Assembly: GCF_042879035.1 (NCBI RefSeq)
Contig: NZ_JBIAOU010000020.1
Coordinates: forward strand, 1 to 64,000
DNA length: 64,000 nucleotides
Direction of reading: 5' to 3'
Origin: Rhodococcus_G sp042879035
Lineage (GTDB): Bacteria; Actinomycetota; Actinomycetes; Mycobacteriales; Mycobacteriaceae
The notes below the pieces were generated by a model. The model did not search any database. It was not told the origin of the DNA and saw only the letters and a program-made list of their open reading frames with translations. This document shows positions 1 to 9,300 of the stretch, one piece after another (positions within the stretch are counted from its first letter, which is position 1; each line of letters opens with the position of its first letter). A program made the translations under genes and the position numbers.

Positions 1-96
1 CTGCCGTCTGTGCAGGTCCGCAAGCTTGCCCGCGGTCGTGTGGATATCAGGGACATTCGATGCCGCGGTCACGGCAGGCTCCTGGACGCTGGTCAC
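1..96 (-). CDS. accD5: Acyl-CoA carboxylase beta subunit, AccD5-type (N-terminal fragment)
   Basis: Only the first 32 residues are present; the gene runs off the left edge. The segment DIHTTAGKLADLHRR is characteristic of the N-terminus of actinobacterial AccD5-type carboxyltransferase subunits, which with a biotinylated alpha subunit carboxylate propionyl-CoA (and acetyl-CoA) to supply methylmalonyl- and malonyl-CoA for lipid synthesis. The GTG start is preceded by AGAGG at 9 nt, and the only upstream space is a short stretch before an in-frame TGA (115-117). The identification rests on a short N-terminal match, so the family is likely but the paralogue is not proven. Confidence 0.72.
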   Translation of the reverse strand, partial: MTSVQEPAVTAASNVPDIHTTAGKLADLHRRQ

Positions 97-165
97 TACG
101 GCAAACCTCTCACTTCACTCGCACTGGCGACTTGATCGGGGCCACACTACTCTGAAGAGTTATCG

Positions 166-200
166 CTCACTAAGTGACCCCTGATGTCTCACTAGGTAAC
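166..200. promoter_or_regulatory. Twin repeat upstream of accD5, candidate operator
   Basis: Two copies of CTCACTARGTRAC (166-178 and 188-200) lie exactly 22 bp apart, two helical turns. The first contains the palindrome TCACTAAGTGA; the second overlaps the 13-bp palindrome CTAGGTAACCTAG (192-204). They sit 70-100 bp ahead of the carboxylase start, where a regulator of acyl-CoA supply could bind. The repeats are seen directly; the regulatory role is inferred. Confidence 0.45.
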
Positions 201-260
201 CTAGGATAGCCCGAGCCCGGCACGGACCGGTCGGGACGACGCACCGAGCCCGATCCAGCA

Positions 261-290
261 CAAACCCCGGCCGTCGAAGGCCGGGGTTTG
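261..290 (-). terminator. Hairpin terminator after the 203-residue gene
   Basis: Perfect 12-bp arms (CAAACCCCGGCC / GGCCGGGGTTTG) with a 6-nt loop begin 10 bp past the stop codon of the minus-strand gene. There is no clear U-run, which is usual for this GC-rich group. Confidence 0.7.
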
Positions 291-299
291 CAATCGTTC

Positions 300-911
300 T
301 CACTTCCGCTCGGCGGACACCAGCATAGGCTCGCGCAGGTCGTAGTAGGAGACCTCGCCCATCAGCTCGGACTCCTCCTCGAACAGCGACCGCAGGTCGT
401 CCGGGATCTCCATCTTCTCGTGCAACCGAGCCTCCGACTCCGAGGTGAAGTAGACGGCCTCGACGTATCCGTCCCTGCCGTCGCTGCACAGCGTGCCGCC
501 GATGATCTCCGGCCGCATCTCGTGCACCCGCTCGCCGACCTGACCCATCAGCTCCGCCATCCGGTGAGCGTTGCGGGTGTGGCCCTCCATCACCTGCACG
601 AACCCGGCGTCGTCGGATCCGCCGCCCATCCACTCGCTGACCTCGGCGCAATCCATGAAGGTCACCGGCCCTGCGAAGCAGCGCTCGGTCTCGGCCCACC
701 AGCTGCCCTGTTCCGGCCTTTCACTGTTGCGCCGTGCCGCTTCCTCGGACTCGAACCTGACCATGCAGATGAAGGTGCCGTCCGCGCATGTCCCGCTCGT
801 CGAACCGAGATAGCCGGTGGCACCGGACGCGAGCTCGTCGTTCCACCGGTCCAGGCAGCGCCGCAGACCGGCCTCGTCGGCCACCTTGCCCTGTATCACT
901 TGAATGAACAT
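300..911 (-). CDS. Conserved hypothetical protein with two dimeric alpha/beta-barrel-like repeats
   Basis: A 203-residue soluble protein. It contains an internal duplication: both halves open with a similar strand (FIQVIQGKV near residue 2, FVQVMEGHT near residue 105), followed by an acidic helix and a strand with Phe/Tyr-Glu-Ser (FESEEAA and FTSESEA). This pattern suggests two ferredoxin-like (ABM-type) units. The ATG start is supported by GAGGAG six bases upstream; longer readings to the left would have no ribosome site. No catalytic residues are recognised, and I do not assign a function. Confidence 0.75.
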   Translation of the reverse strand: MFIQVIQGKVADEAGLRRCLDRWNDELASGATGYLGSTSGTCADGTFICMVRFESEEAARRNSERPEQGSWWAETERCFAGPVTFMDCAEVSEWMGGGSDDAGFVQVMEGHTRNAHRMAELMGQVGERVHEMRPEIIGGTLCSDGRDGYVEAVYFTSESEARLHEKMEIPDDLRSLFEEESELMGEVSYYDLREPMLVSAERK

Positions 912-1110
912 CGCCTTCTCCTCACGCGCGCGCCGAGGCGCCGCGAGTACACCGCCGATGGTCGACGGGCGAGGTCCACCGCCGCTGCCGGCTCTGTGCG
1001 GCCGACCCGACGGCCCGCGCTCGCGACCACTGCGACACCAATTTTTCGCGTGCACGATGCGCCGCGCAAGATGTCCGCCGCTACCGTCCGGACCACAGGG
1101 TGACATGCCT

Positions 1111-1116
1111 TAGGCT
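1111..1116 (+). promoter_or_regulatory. -10 element TAGGCT, leaderless start
   Basis: TAGGCT fits the actinobacterial TANNNT -10 pattern. Its last base is exactly 7 positions before the GTG of the regulator gene, so transcription would start on the first base of the start codon. No Shine-Dalgarno site is present. Confidence 0.5.
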
Positions 1117-1122
1117 CGTGAG

Positions 1123-3870
1123 GTGAGCCCGCGCTGGCCGGTGATCGATCGGCCTGCCGAATCCATCGCGATCACCGAGGCCATGGCGTCGGCGGACGGA
1201 CCTCGCGGTGTGCTGGTGGAGGGGCCCGCGGGAACCGGGAAGACCACGCTGGTGCGGGAGACCACCGCTCCCCTGCGGCGAGCCGCCCAGTGGATCACGG
1301 GGACAACGGCCACACAACGCACTCCGTTCGGAGCACTGTCCCGGCGCATCGACACCCGGTCGTCGTGGAACCTGACGACGGCGCTGGCGGACACCCGGAG
1401 GCGCCTTGCCGCGGAGGTCGCGAACAGCACACTGGTCGTCGACGACGCCCACCTGCTGGACCCCCTGTCCGCGACCGTGCTCAACCAGCTGGCCGCCACG
1501 GACACCGTCGGACTGGTCGTGACCGTCCGGGCCGACGAGCCGGCACCGGATGCGGTGACGGCCCTGTGGAAGGACCGCGGATTCACCCGCGTCGCGGTGG
1601 GGCGCTTCGACCGCGGCGAACACGACAGGGCACTCGCCGCTGCCCTCGAGGGGCCGGTGGAAACCCTGACCGCAGAGCGTATCTGGGCGGCGACGGCGGG
1701 AAGTCCGCTGTACCTGCGCCACCTGGTCGAGGGCTCCCGGACCGCGGGCACGCTCCACCTCCACAAGGGGATCTGGCGGTTGCGGGGCGAACCGGCGGTC
1801 ACCCTGGAACTGGCGCTACTGCTGCACCGGCGGCTCCGCCGAGCCCCGCCCGACGCCGTCCGGGCCGTCGTGCTGGTCGCATTCGGTGAACCGCTCGACC
1901 TCGCGGTCCTGAACGAGCTGTCCAGTGAGCAGGCGATGCTGGCGGCCGAACGCGCCGGGCTGGTTCGCTTCACCAGGGAGAGCTCGACGCTGGTCGCGCG
2001 CCCGGCGGATCGCTTCCTCGGCGACCTCGTCCGCGCGGGCGTCGACGACGCGACCGCTCACCGGGTCCGAGGTCGGATCGCAGAAGTGCTCGCCGAACAC
2101 GTCGCGACCGACCCGATCCGTGCGGCAGAGCTGTCGCTCGACAGCGACCGGCATCCGACCGTCGGCAGGCTCACCGCCGCAGCCGAGAAGGCCGCCGCAC
2201 TCGGGGCCTTCCACCGTGCGGAGCCCCTGGCCCGGGCGGCCACCGCCGAGGGAGGTGGTGCCGCCGCCCGCCTCGTCCACGCGAGCGTTCTGGCGTGGAC
2301 ACATCGGGGACCGGAGGCGGAGCGGGTGCTGTCGGCCCCGGGTCCGGCTGCACCCGAGTACCGGGTCAGGTGGACGATCCTCCGGGCGGCGAACCTGTTC
2401 TGGAATCTCGGCAACCGCGACGAGGCCCTCGACCTCCTTCGACGAGCCGGCTCGCGGGAGACGACGAGCCCGGCCGGCCGCGACTGCCTCGACGCCGTCC
2501 GTGCCGCCATCGACGTCTCGCTCGGCAACGCCACCGCCGGACTGGACGTCGCCGAACGGGTGCGGGTTGCGGCAACCTCGCGGCCCGCCGCCCGTGTGTG
2601 GGCGGCCGCCGCCGGCGTGCTCGCACAGGCGTTGGTCGGGCGCGGCGACTCGGCGCCCGGCTGGGCCCGGGAGGCTCTCGAGCTCGTGCGCTCCGACACC
2701 GCCGCACTGCGCTCCTTCATCGGACACGGGGAGCTGGTCGCCCTGCTCTACACCGGCCGGTTCGATCGAGCCGACCGGACGGCGCGGCGTTACCTCGACA
2801 TGACGACCGACGACCCCGATGCGTGGTTCTGGATCAGCGCCCTGGTCGGTCGACTCGACCTCGCGCGCGGCGACCTGCGAGCCGCACTGGCTCGGCTGAC
2901 GGAAGCGGCCGACGCCCTCGAGAAATCGAACCCGGAGCGGTGTGCGATCACCAACATCGCTCTTGCTCACTGCCACGCGGTGGCCGGACGCCCGCACCCG
3001 GCCGCGGCGGCGGTCCGCGTCGCGGAGGCGTCGCTCGGCGCGCACAACCTGCTCCACCGACCCGAACTCGACCTCGCAGGTGCGTGGGTCGACGCATCGG
3101 GCGGCGACCTCGGCGCCGCCGTCGCGCGGGCGCGCCGGGCCGCGAGGGTCGCCCGGGCATCCGGGTTGCTGGCGGTGGAGGCGGAGGCGCTGCACGCCGC
3201 GGTCCGGTTCGGCTGTTGCGCCGTCGCACCCCGGTTGGCGTCGCTGGCGGACCAGGTCGACGGGTGTCTGGTGCGCCCCATGGCCCGCCAGGCGACCGCG
3301 TTGCTCGCCGCCCACGGCGACGGACTGGTCGGGGCGGCAGACGAGTTCGCCGGTGTCGGGTCACCACTGCTCGCCGCCGACGCGTACGCGCAGGCCGCGA
3401 ACGTGTATCGCCGGCTCGGGGACCGCCGGGCCGAGATACGTGCGGCTGCCCGAGCCCACGCTCTCGCGATCGGCTGCGGCGGAGTACGCACCCCCGCCGT
3501 CGCCGTGTCTGCACGGCCCCTTCCGTTGACGGGCCGGGAACGCCAGATCGCCTCGCTCGCGGCCGCCGGGCTGACGAATCACCGGATTGCCGACCGGCTG
3601 GACGTCTCGTGTCGCACCGTCGAGGGCCACGTCTCGCACATCATGATGAAACTGCTGGCGACCGACCGCGAGGACATGTGCGTGACGGTGCAGACGTCGA
3701 ACCCTCCCGGGGACATCTCAGGCGAGCGGAGACACCCTGGCCGCCAACTCTTCTCGACCGCCGATGCCGAGCTTGCCGAAGGCACGGTACAGGTGCCCTT
3801 CGACGGTGCGGACGGAGACGGTCAACCGCTCGGCGACCTGCCGATTGGTCATGCCGTCGGCAACCAGTGA
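1123..3870 (+). CDS. LuxR-family transcriptional regulator with AAA/STAND ATPase domain (LAL type)
   Basis: A 915-residue large ATP-binding LuxR regulator. The P-loop EGPAGTGKTT is at residues 33-42, Walker B VVDDAHLLD is near residue 106, a long helical TPR-like region follows, and a LuxR helix-turn-helix (TGRERQIASLAAAGLTNHRI ... VEGHV) lies near residues 805-845. Such proteins sense a ligand through the helical domain and activate transcription. The end is odd: the family normally stops soon after the HTH, but here 50 extra residues are read from the antisense of the neighbouring regulator's own HTH. The neighbour on the opposite strand is a clear paralogue. The GTG start is backed by the leaderless promoter. 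Target genes are unknown. Confidence 0.85.
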   Translation: MSPRWPVIDRPAESIAITEAMASADGPRGVLVEGPAGTGKTTLVRETTAPLRRAAQWITGTTATQRTPFGALSRRIDTRSSWNLTTALADTRRRLAAEVANSTLVVDDAHLLDPLSATVLNQLAATDTVGLVVTVRADEPAPDAVTALWKDRGFTRVAVGRFDRGEHDRALAAALEGPVETLTAERIWAATAGSPLYLRHLVEGSRTAGTLHLHKGIWRLRGEPAVTLELALLLHRRLRRAPPDAVRAVVLVAFGEPLDLAVLNELSSEQAMLAAERAGLVRFTRESSTLVARPADRFLGDLVRAGVDDATAHRVRGRIAEVLAEHVATDPIRAAELSLDSDRHPTVGRLTAAAEKAAALGAFHRAEPLARAATAEGGGAAARLVHASVLAWTHRGPEAERVLSAPGPAAPEYRVRWTILRAANLFWNLGNRDEALDLLRRAGSRETTSPAGRDCLDAVRAAIDVSLGNATAGLDVAERVRVAATSRPAARVWAAAAGVLAQALVGRGDSAPGWAREALELVRSDTAALRSFIGHGELVALLYTGRFDRADRTARRYLDMTTDDPDAWFWISALVGRLDLARGDLRAALARLTEAADALEKSNPERCAITNIALAHCHAVAGRPHPAAAAVRVAEASLGAHNLLHRPELDLAGAWVDASGGDLGAAVARARRAARVARASGLLAVEAEALHAAVRFGCCAVAPRLASLADQVDGCLVRPMARQATALLAAHGDGLVGAADEFAGVGSPLLAADAYAQAANVYRRLGDRRAEIRAAARAHALAIGCGGVRTPAVAVSARPLPLTGRERQIASLAAAGLTNHRIADRLDVSCRTVEGHVSHIMMKLLATDREDMCVTVQTSNPPGDISGERRHPGRQLFSTADAELAEGTVQVPFDGADGDGQPLGDLPIGHAVGNQ

Positions 3871-6258
3871 CACGACCAGCCGCTCCCGCTCGGTCAGCGA
3901 CACCGAATTCCGGGCCGCGACCAACGCCGGTGTCCGAGGGCCGCCGCACTGGGCGGACAGCCGCTGTGCCGTTGCCGCCGACAGCAACTCCTTGCCGGTG
4001 TCGCCGTCACTCCGATGCACCACCGCCGCCTGCGATGCGGCATCCGCGGCGAGGAGGATCGCCCCCATGTCGGCGAATTCCTCGGCAGCCCTGTCCAATC
4101 CGTCGCCATCGTGCGCTTCGAGCGCACCGGCGTGACGGGCCGCAGCACGGACGAACGGGCCGTCGACACGGCGCGCGAGTATGCGCAACCGACCCGCCGC
4201 CGACCGGTCACCGAATCTGGTCGACGTGTGCAACGCCACCACCTCGACACCGAACATCGACCTCGCTCGCGCCCGACGGGCCGCGCACCTCGCCGTGGCG
4301 GCCGCCCGCCGGCGCTCGCCACGGGCCGCCTCCACCCACGCCCGCGCGAGCGCGAGATCGGGCTCGAACGCCCCGAGGTAGGCGCCGAACACCGACTCGG
4401 CGCGCGCCAGCGCCGCCGCGCCCTCCCCGACGCGGCCGCGGGCCCCGAGCGCCTGCGCCAGCCCCACCGCACACAGCGCGATCCACATGCGCTGGCCGCA
4501 ACGTTCGGCCACGGAACCGGCCCGGCGAAATTCGTTCTCCGCGTGACCCAGTCGGCCGGTACTCAGGTCCGCCAGCCCCCGAATGTACGCGTCGGTCACC
4601 GCCCGCGGCCGGTCGCCGCCGTCGCTCGCCGGGTACCGCTCGAGCAGGCCGTCGACGACCGCGAGATACCCGGCGAGCGTCACCGCGACCATTTCCGCGA
4701 CACCGAGCCCCGACGTCTCCACGGTCGCCGACCCGGCCGCCGTGTACGCGCGCATCGCCAGCGGCGGAACGCGATCCGCGCATCCCGCCCGCGCGAGTGC
4801 GCATCCGGCGACGGCGGCCGCCGCGGTCAGGGCAGGCGCGGGCCACCATTCGGCCCCCGTCAGCCTGTCCGCCAGCTCGAGCGGTCCAGCCAGGTCGCCG
4901 CTGTGGAAGTCGAAGGCCGCGGCCGCGCACTCCACCAGACGACGGGTCGCCGCAGTCGTCGGGCGGGCGAGCAGCATCGACAGTTCCCGCCGCGCATCGA
5001 CCACACGGTTGTCCGCGTACAACACACCTGCCCGGCACACCGCCCACGCCGTCCGCTCCGGCTCCGACAGTGTCCGCGGGTCGATCGCGCCGAGCAACGC
5101 CTCCAGCGCCGCACTGCGGCCCCGCCATCGCATCGACCGGGCGGCGACGAGGGCCGCACGGATGCCGCCGCCGCGAGCGACCGCGGCCACCGCCATGCGC
5201 TCGGCCGCGGCCTCGTCGCCTCGGGCGAAGGCCTGTTCCGCGGCCGCGACGAGGTCCGGGGCCCCGACCTCCGTGCCGCTGTCGAGGGAGAGCACCGCGG
5301 ACCGGATCGGGTGTCCCGCGCGCAGGGCGAGTGCCAGCCGCCTTCGCTGGGTGTGCGCGGCGAGCTCGCCGACGGTCGACTCGATCGCGATACCGAGGAC
5401 CGGGTGGGTCAGCCTGGCCGTCCGCTCCCGGTCGATTCGCAGGTGCCCGCTCACCACGGCCGCCGCGACGGCGTCCGGGGACGCGAGCCCACGCAGGATC
5501 TCCACATCGAGGGCGCCGCCGAACGTCGCGAGCGAGAGCACGTCGACGACGTCGGGCGGGATCGTGCGCAGGGAGGCCCCGAGGAGGGACGTCAGTTCCG
5601 CGGACAGCACGGGGCGACCACTCAGCTGCCACACCCCGCCGTAGGAGTGGAAGCGCCCCGCGTCCCAGGTTCCCTCGACAAGGTGACGCAGGAACAGCGG
5701 ATTGCCCTCCGACACCTCCCACATCGACCGGGTCGCCGAGCGGTCCACCGGACGGCCGACCGCCTCCTCGACCGCCCGCCGGACCTCGGTCGGGTCGAAC
5801 GCGGGCAGCGCGACCTGCTCGAACCGTCCGGTGGCGAGAAGTGTTCTGCCCACGCCTGATTCGCAATCCGTGCACGTCACGACCAGGCGGCCGGGGCCGT
5901 CCTCGGTGAGCTGTGCGACGAGCAGCGCGGAGAGCGGGTCGAGGAGGTCGGCGTCGTCGACGACGATCCTCGTATCCTCCCGGCCGCGGAAGGAGCGACG
6001 TATCCGCGCCGTCACGGCCGCCGGATCGGGATCCGTCCCGAACTCGGCCAGCTCGGCAAAGGCACCGAGCGGGACGTCACGGCAGGACTCCGTTCCCGCC
6101 ACCCACAGGCACTCTCGGTGCGCACGCGACGCGACGGTCCGCGCGAGCGTCGTCTTCCCCGCCCCGAAGGGGCCGCGGATCAGCACACCGCGCACGGATC
6201 GTCCCGCTGCCGGGACGGACGCGGCCCTTCGCGGGATCGTCGGCCACCGCAGGCCCAT
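3718..6258 (-). CDS. LuxR-family transcriptional regulator with AAA/STAND ATPase domain (LAL type), paralogue
   Basis: An 846-residue protein with the same layout as its convergent neighbour: P-loop RGPFGAGKTTLA near the N-terminus, Walker B VVDDADLLD, the shared phrase PLFLRHLVEGT, a long helical sensor region, and a C-terminal HTH (TERERLVVSLVADGMTNRQV ... VRTVEGHLYRAFGKLGI) ending normally a few residues later. I chose the ATG giving MGLRWPTIPRR because it aligns with MSPRWPVIDRP of the paralogue and sits 7 nt after a TATAAT box; a longer reading adds 21 residues without homology. It lies 66 bp downstream of the wall-lytic gene on the same strand but has its own promoter. Confidence 0.85.
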   Translation of the reverse strand: MGLRWPTIPRRAASVPAAGRSVRGVLIRGPFGAGKTTLARTVASRAHRECLWVAGTESCRDVPLGAFAELAEFGTDPDPAAVTARIRRSFRGREDTRIVVDDADLLDPLSALLVAQLTEDGPGRLVVTCTDCESGVGRTLLATGRFEQVALPAFDPTEVRRAVEEAVGRPVDRSATRSMWEVSEGNPLFLRHLVEGTWDAGRFHSYGGVWQLSGRPVLSAELTSLLGASLRTIPPDVVDVLSLATFGGALDVEILRGLASPDAVAAAVVSGHLRIDRERTARLTHPVLGIAIESTVGELAAHTQRRRLALALRAGHPIRSAVLSLDSGTEVGAPDLVAAAEQAFARGDEAAAERMAVAAVARGGGIRAALVAARSMRWRGRSAALEALLGAIDPRTLSEPERTAWAVCRAGVLYADNRVVDARRELSMLLARPTTAATRRLVECAAAAFDFHSGDLAGPLELADRLTGAEWWPAPALTAAAAVAGCALARAGCADRVPPLAMRAYTAAGSATVETSGLGVAEMVAVTLAGYLAVVDGLLERYPASDGGDRPRAVTDAYIRGLADLSTGRLGHAENEFRRAGSVAERCGQRMWIALCAVGLAQALGARGRVGEGAAALARAESVFGAYLGAFEPDLALARAWVEAARGERRRAAATARCAARRARARSMFGVEVVALHTSTRFGDRSAAGRLRILARRVDGPFVRAAARHAGALEAHDGDGLDRAAEEFADMGAILLAADAASQAAVVHRSDGDTGKELLSAATAQRLSAQCGGPRTPALVAARNSVSLTERERLVVSLVADGMTNRQVAERLTVSVRTVEGHLYRAFGKLGIGGREELAARVSPLA

Positions 6259-6265
6259 GGTGGCG

Positions 6266-6271
6266 ATTATA
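6266..6271 (-). promoter_or_regulatory. -10 element TATAAT, leaderless start
   Basis: Consensus TATAAT on the minus strand is separated by 7 nt from the ATG of the LuxR-type regulator, with no ribosome-binding site between. Transcription should start at or one base before the ATG. It lies between the regulator and the end of the upstream lytic gene, giving the regulator independent expression. Confidence 0.55.
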
Positions 6272-6324
6272 TGGACCCGGTGCAGGCGGCGGCCCCGATT
6301 CGATCCCCTCGCCGGGTACACCGG

Positions 6325-9300
6325 TCAGTCGTGGTCGCCACCGCTGCGACCGACGGCCACACCGTCGACTCCTGCCGCGCCGTCGTCGCGGAACCGGGCC
6401 GTGTCCACGACGGGGATCTTGAACTGGAGAACCCGGTACGGCCATCCTGCGGCAGTGTTCCACTGGCTGAGCAGGATGTGGAATCCCGTGCCGGGCCGCG
6501 ATCCCGGCACGATCGACGGCCCGTACAACTGGGCAACCGCGTCGTCCCCCTCCTGCCCCCAGCCGACGCCCCGGATCGGGGTGCTCTTGTGCACCTCGTA
6601 GAGGTTGTCGGTGATGCCGCGGAACACCCGGACGTCGATGTCGTACCCACCGACGTTGGAGGAGTCGAAGTTGACGAGGACCCACTGCCCGTCGACACGG
6701 CGCAGGCACAGTTCCCCGAACTTGTCCGCCGATCCCACGCCCTCGAGCACCGGGGTGGGTTCGTTGCCCCACGCCCACGCGCCGTCGCGCCAGCCCCAGC
6801 CCTCGTACGCCGCCGGGTCCGGGATCCGGTCCGCCCGGACCCGGCGCAGGATCAGGGGCTTGTCGCGCTGGAAGCCCGTGGACATCACGTACACCCAGCC
6901 GTCCTCGGCGACATCCCAGGTCCACAACTGGGCAAGCCCCCGGTGCAGTCCCGGATCGAACTTGGCGCCGGTGTGCTGCCAAGTGCGGCCGTCGTCGACC
7001 GACCGCCAGATCTCGGTCCAGACGACGTTGCCGAGACCCTTGTTGACCATCACGTGCAGGTACATCGTGTCCCCGACGGTGATGACGTCGGACGGCAGCA
7101 CCGTGGAGAACACGGGGTTGTCGTGCGGGTAGTCCCACAGCTGGCGGGCGTGGTTCGGGTCGCCGCCGGCCGCCTCGCTCCAGACGATGCCGTCGTCGAG
7201 CCGCTTCGTGTCGGAGAACAGCGCGACCGGCGAGCGCCAGTCGCCGTCTCCGACCCTGGGCCCGCGGAAGGTGTCACCGAAGACCGCCAGGATCCGTCCC
7301 GACGGGGTGCGCGCCATGACCCCGAGATCCGTTGCCGACATCCCGAATCGGTCGGTCGCTCCGGGTCCGGTGACGGCCTTGACCATCGTCGAGCGCGCCA
7401 CCGCGGGGCCCGGGTCGATCGGGGCGGCGGTCCGGGGCGTCTCCGGTGCGGACAGCCGCCAGCCGTGTCGGATGACCTCGTTCCACTCACCCTCGTAGAC
7501 GTGCCCGGTCACCGGCCACCCGAACGCCTGCTGCATCCGGGTGGCCGCGTCCCGGGTTGCGTTGTCGTAGATGCCCGAACCCGGGAGTCCGAGGGCCTCC
7601 TGCCAGCGCCGCAGTCCGTCCTTCGAGGACTGCGGTTCGTTGCCGAAGGTGTTGGACCACGACTCGGTGGGCCCCTCGAGCGGACCCCAGTAGTGACCGG
7701 CCGGCAGTGGGAACCGGTCCGGGTCGTCGGGCATGCCCGCGTACCGCTTCGCGGCGGTGAGGACCACGTCGTACGGGAATGTGTCCGGCACGTCCCAGTG
7801 CGTTCCGTCCTTGAATCCCTTGAGGATCACCGATCCGTAGGTGTAGTTGTTGTGGCTGCTCACGCCGGGCCGGTTGGCGCCGACCCCGGCGATGTCCACC
7901 CGCTCGATCGGGATCCGGTGCTCCTTGGCGACGGTGGCGATGACGAACGCCACCATGTCGAGCATCTTGTCGTGTTCGAGCCACTGTTCGCGGGTCTTCG
8001 GCCGCTCCTCGCGGTTGGGGTTGGACCCGTTCCAGTTCCCGATCGTGCCCGAGGTGCCCACCATCGCGATCTGCACGCTCACCCGGTTGTCGCTGAGCAC
8101 TCCCCACGCGGTGTTCTTGGTGGAGACGGTGTTGACGATGTGGGTGTCGTCGACGAGGTAGTGGTAGCTGCCGTTCTGCTCACGTGCCTGGTAGTCGGCG
8201 ACGTTCTCGGCGCGGGTGATCCAGTCCTGGTTCTCGGTGGTGTGCAGGTAGATCCGCAGGTACGCCCCGTGACCGGAGGTGTACCCGGGCCCTGCGTGCC
8301 AGGTGATGGGGTATCCGGTCGACGTCGACTCCGTCGGTGTGTCCGGCTGCGCAATCGGCTGCACGACAACGGAATCGGCGATCGGAGCCGGATCCCACTG
8401 CCCGAAGCGCTCCTTCAGGATCCGGTTGCGGTCGATGCCGACACCACCGACGTGCTGCTTGTCGATCTCGAACTGGTGCAGGTGGGCGGCCGGGTGCACG
8501 CGGCCGCCGCTGCCCCAGTTGTGCATCCAGAAGTACGACCCGACGCCGTCCCGCAGCGCCCAGTCGATGGTCGGGTGGTTGCAGTAGATGCCCATGCGGT
8601 CCTTGCCGAGCCGGTCCTGCCAGGCCATCAGGTAGGGACGCACCAGGCTGTTCCACTGCTCCTCGCTGGGTGAGGCGTCCACCGAGACGTAGATCGCGGC
8701 GGTCTCGGGGCCGCCGGCCTCCCGGTGGATCGCGATGCCGCGTTCCGCGTCTCTCCTGCCCTGCTCGGCGCCGCCCAGCCAGTCGGACTTGCCGTACTGG
8801 AAGTTCGACACCAGGATCATGCCCCGCGCCCGCAGTGCGTCGGCCTCCTGCCTGCGCAGTGGCTTGCCGACCATCCAGCCGGCCCGCGGATCGGAGACGT
8901 ACCGGACGGCGCCGACGAACCCCGCGGCCTCGATCTGTTCCGCCGTCGGCACGCCGGCGGAGAAGTCCACGAGCATCTTGTCGACCAGCGGCCCGCCGCC
9001 GTCCTCGTGCGGGGCCATCCGCGGGTCCGTCGCGTCGAACAACCAGGTGGTGTCCGGGTTCAGGTCCGGTCCACCGAAGCGCCCGGGAGCGCCGAACGTC
9101 TCGAAGTGCAGATGCGGCCCCGTCGATCCGCCCTCGGATCCGACCACCGCGATCTGATCGCCCGCGTGGACACGGTCCCCGTAGCGCCACTGCCTGCCGG
9201 TGTGCGGATCGAGGAACGACGACGGCGGCATGTGCCCGAACGCGAAGTCCAGACCCCAGTCCTCCTGGGCGTCGATGACGAGCCAGGAACCGTAGCCCTG

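Noticed and set aside
912..1106. N-terminal extension of the 203-residue gene up to 1106
   Set aside because: The frame is open, but the ATG at 911 has an ideal GAGGAG site and the upstream residues are Arg/Gly-rich with no homology.
2295..5909. Very long Arg/Pro-rich open frames antisense or out of frame to the regulators
   Set aside because: Composition is typical of shadow frames in GC-rich DNA; both regulators have complete domain matches in the other frames.
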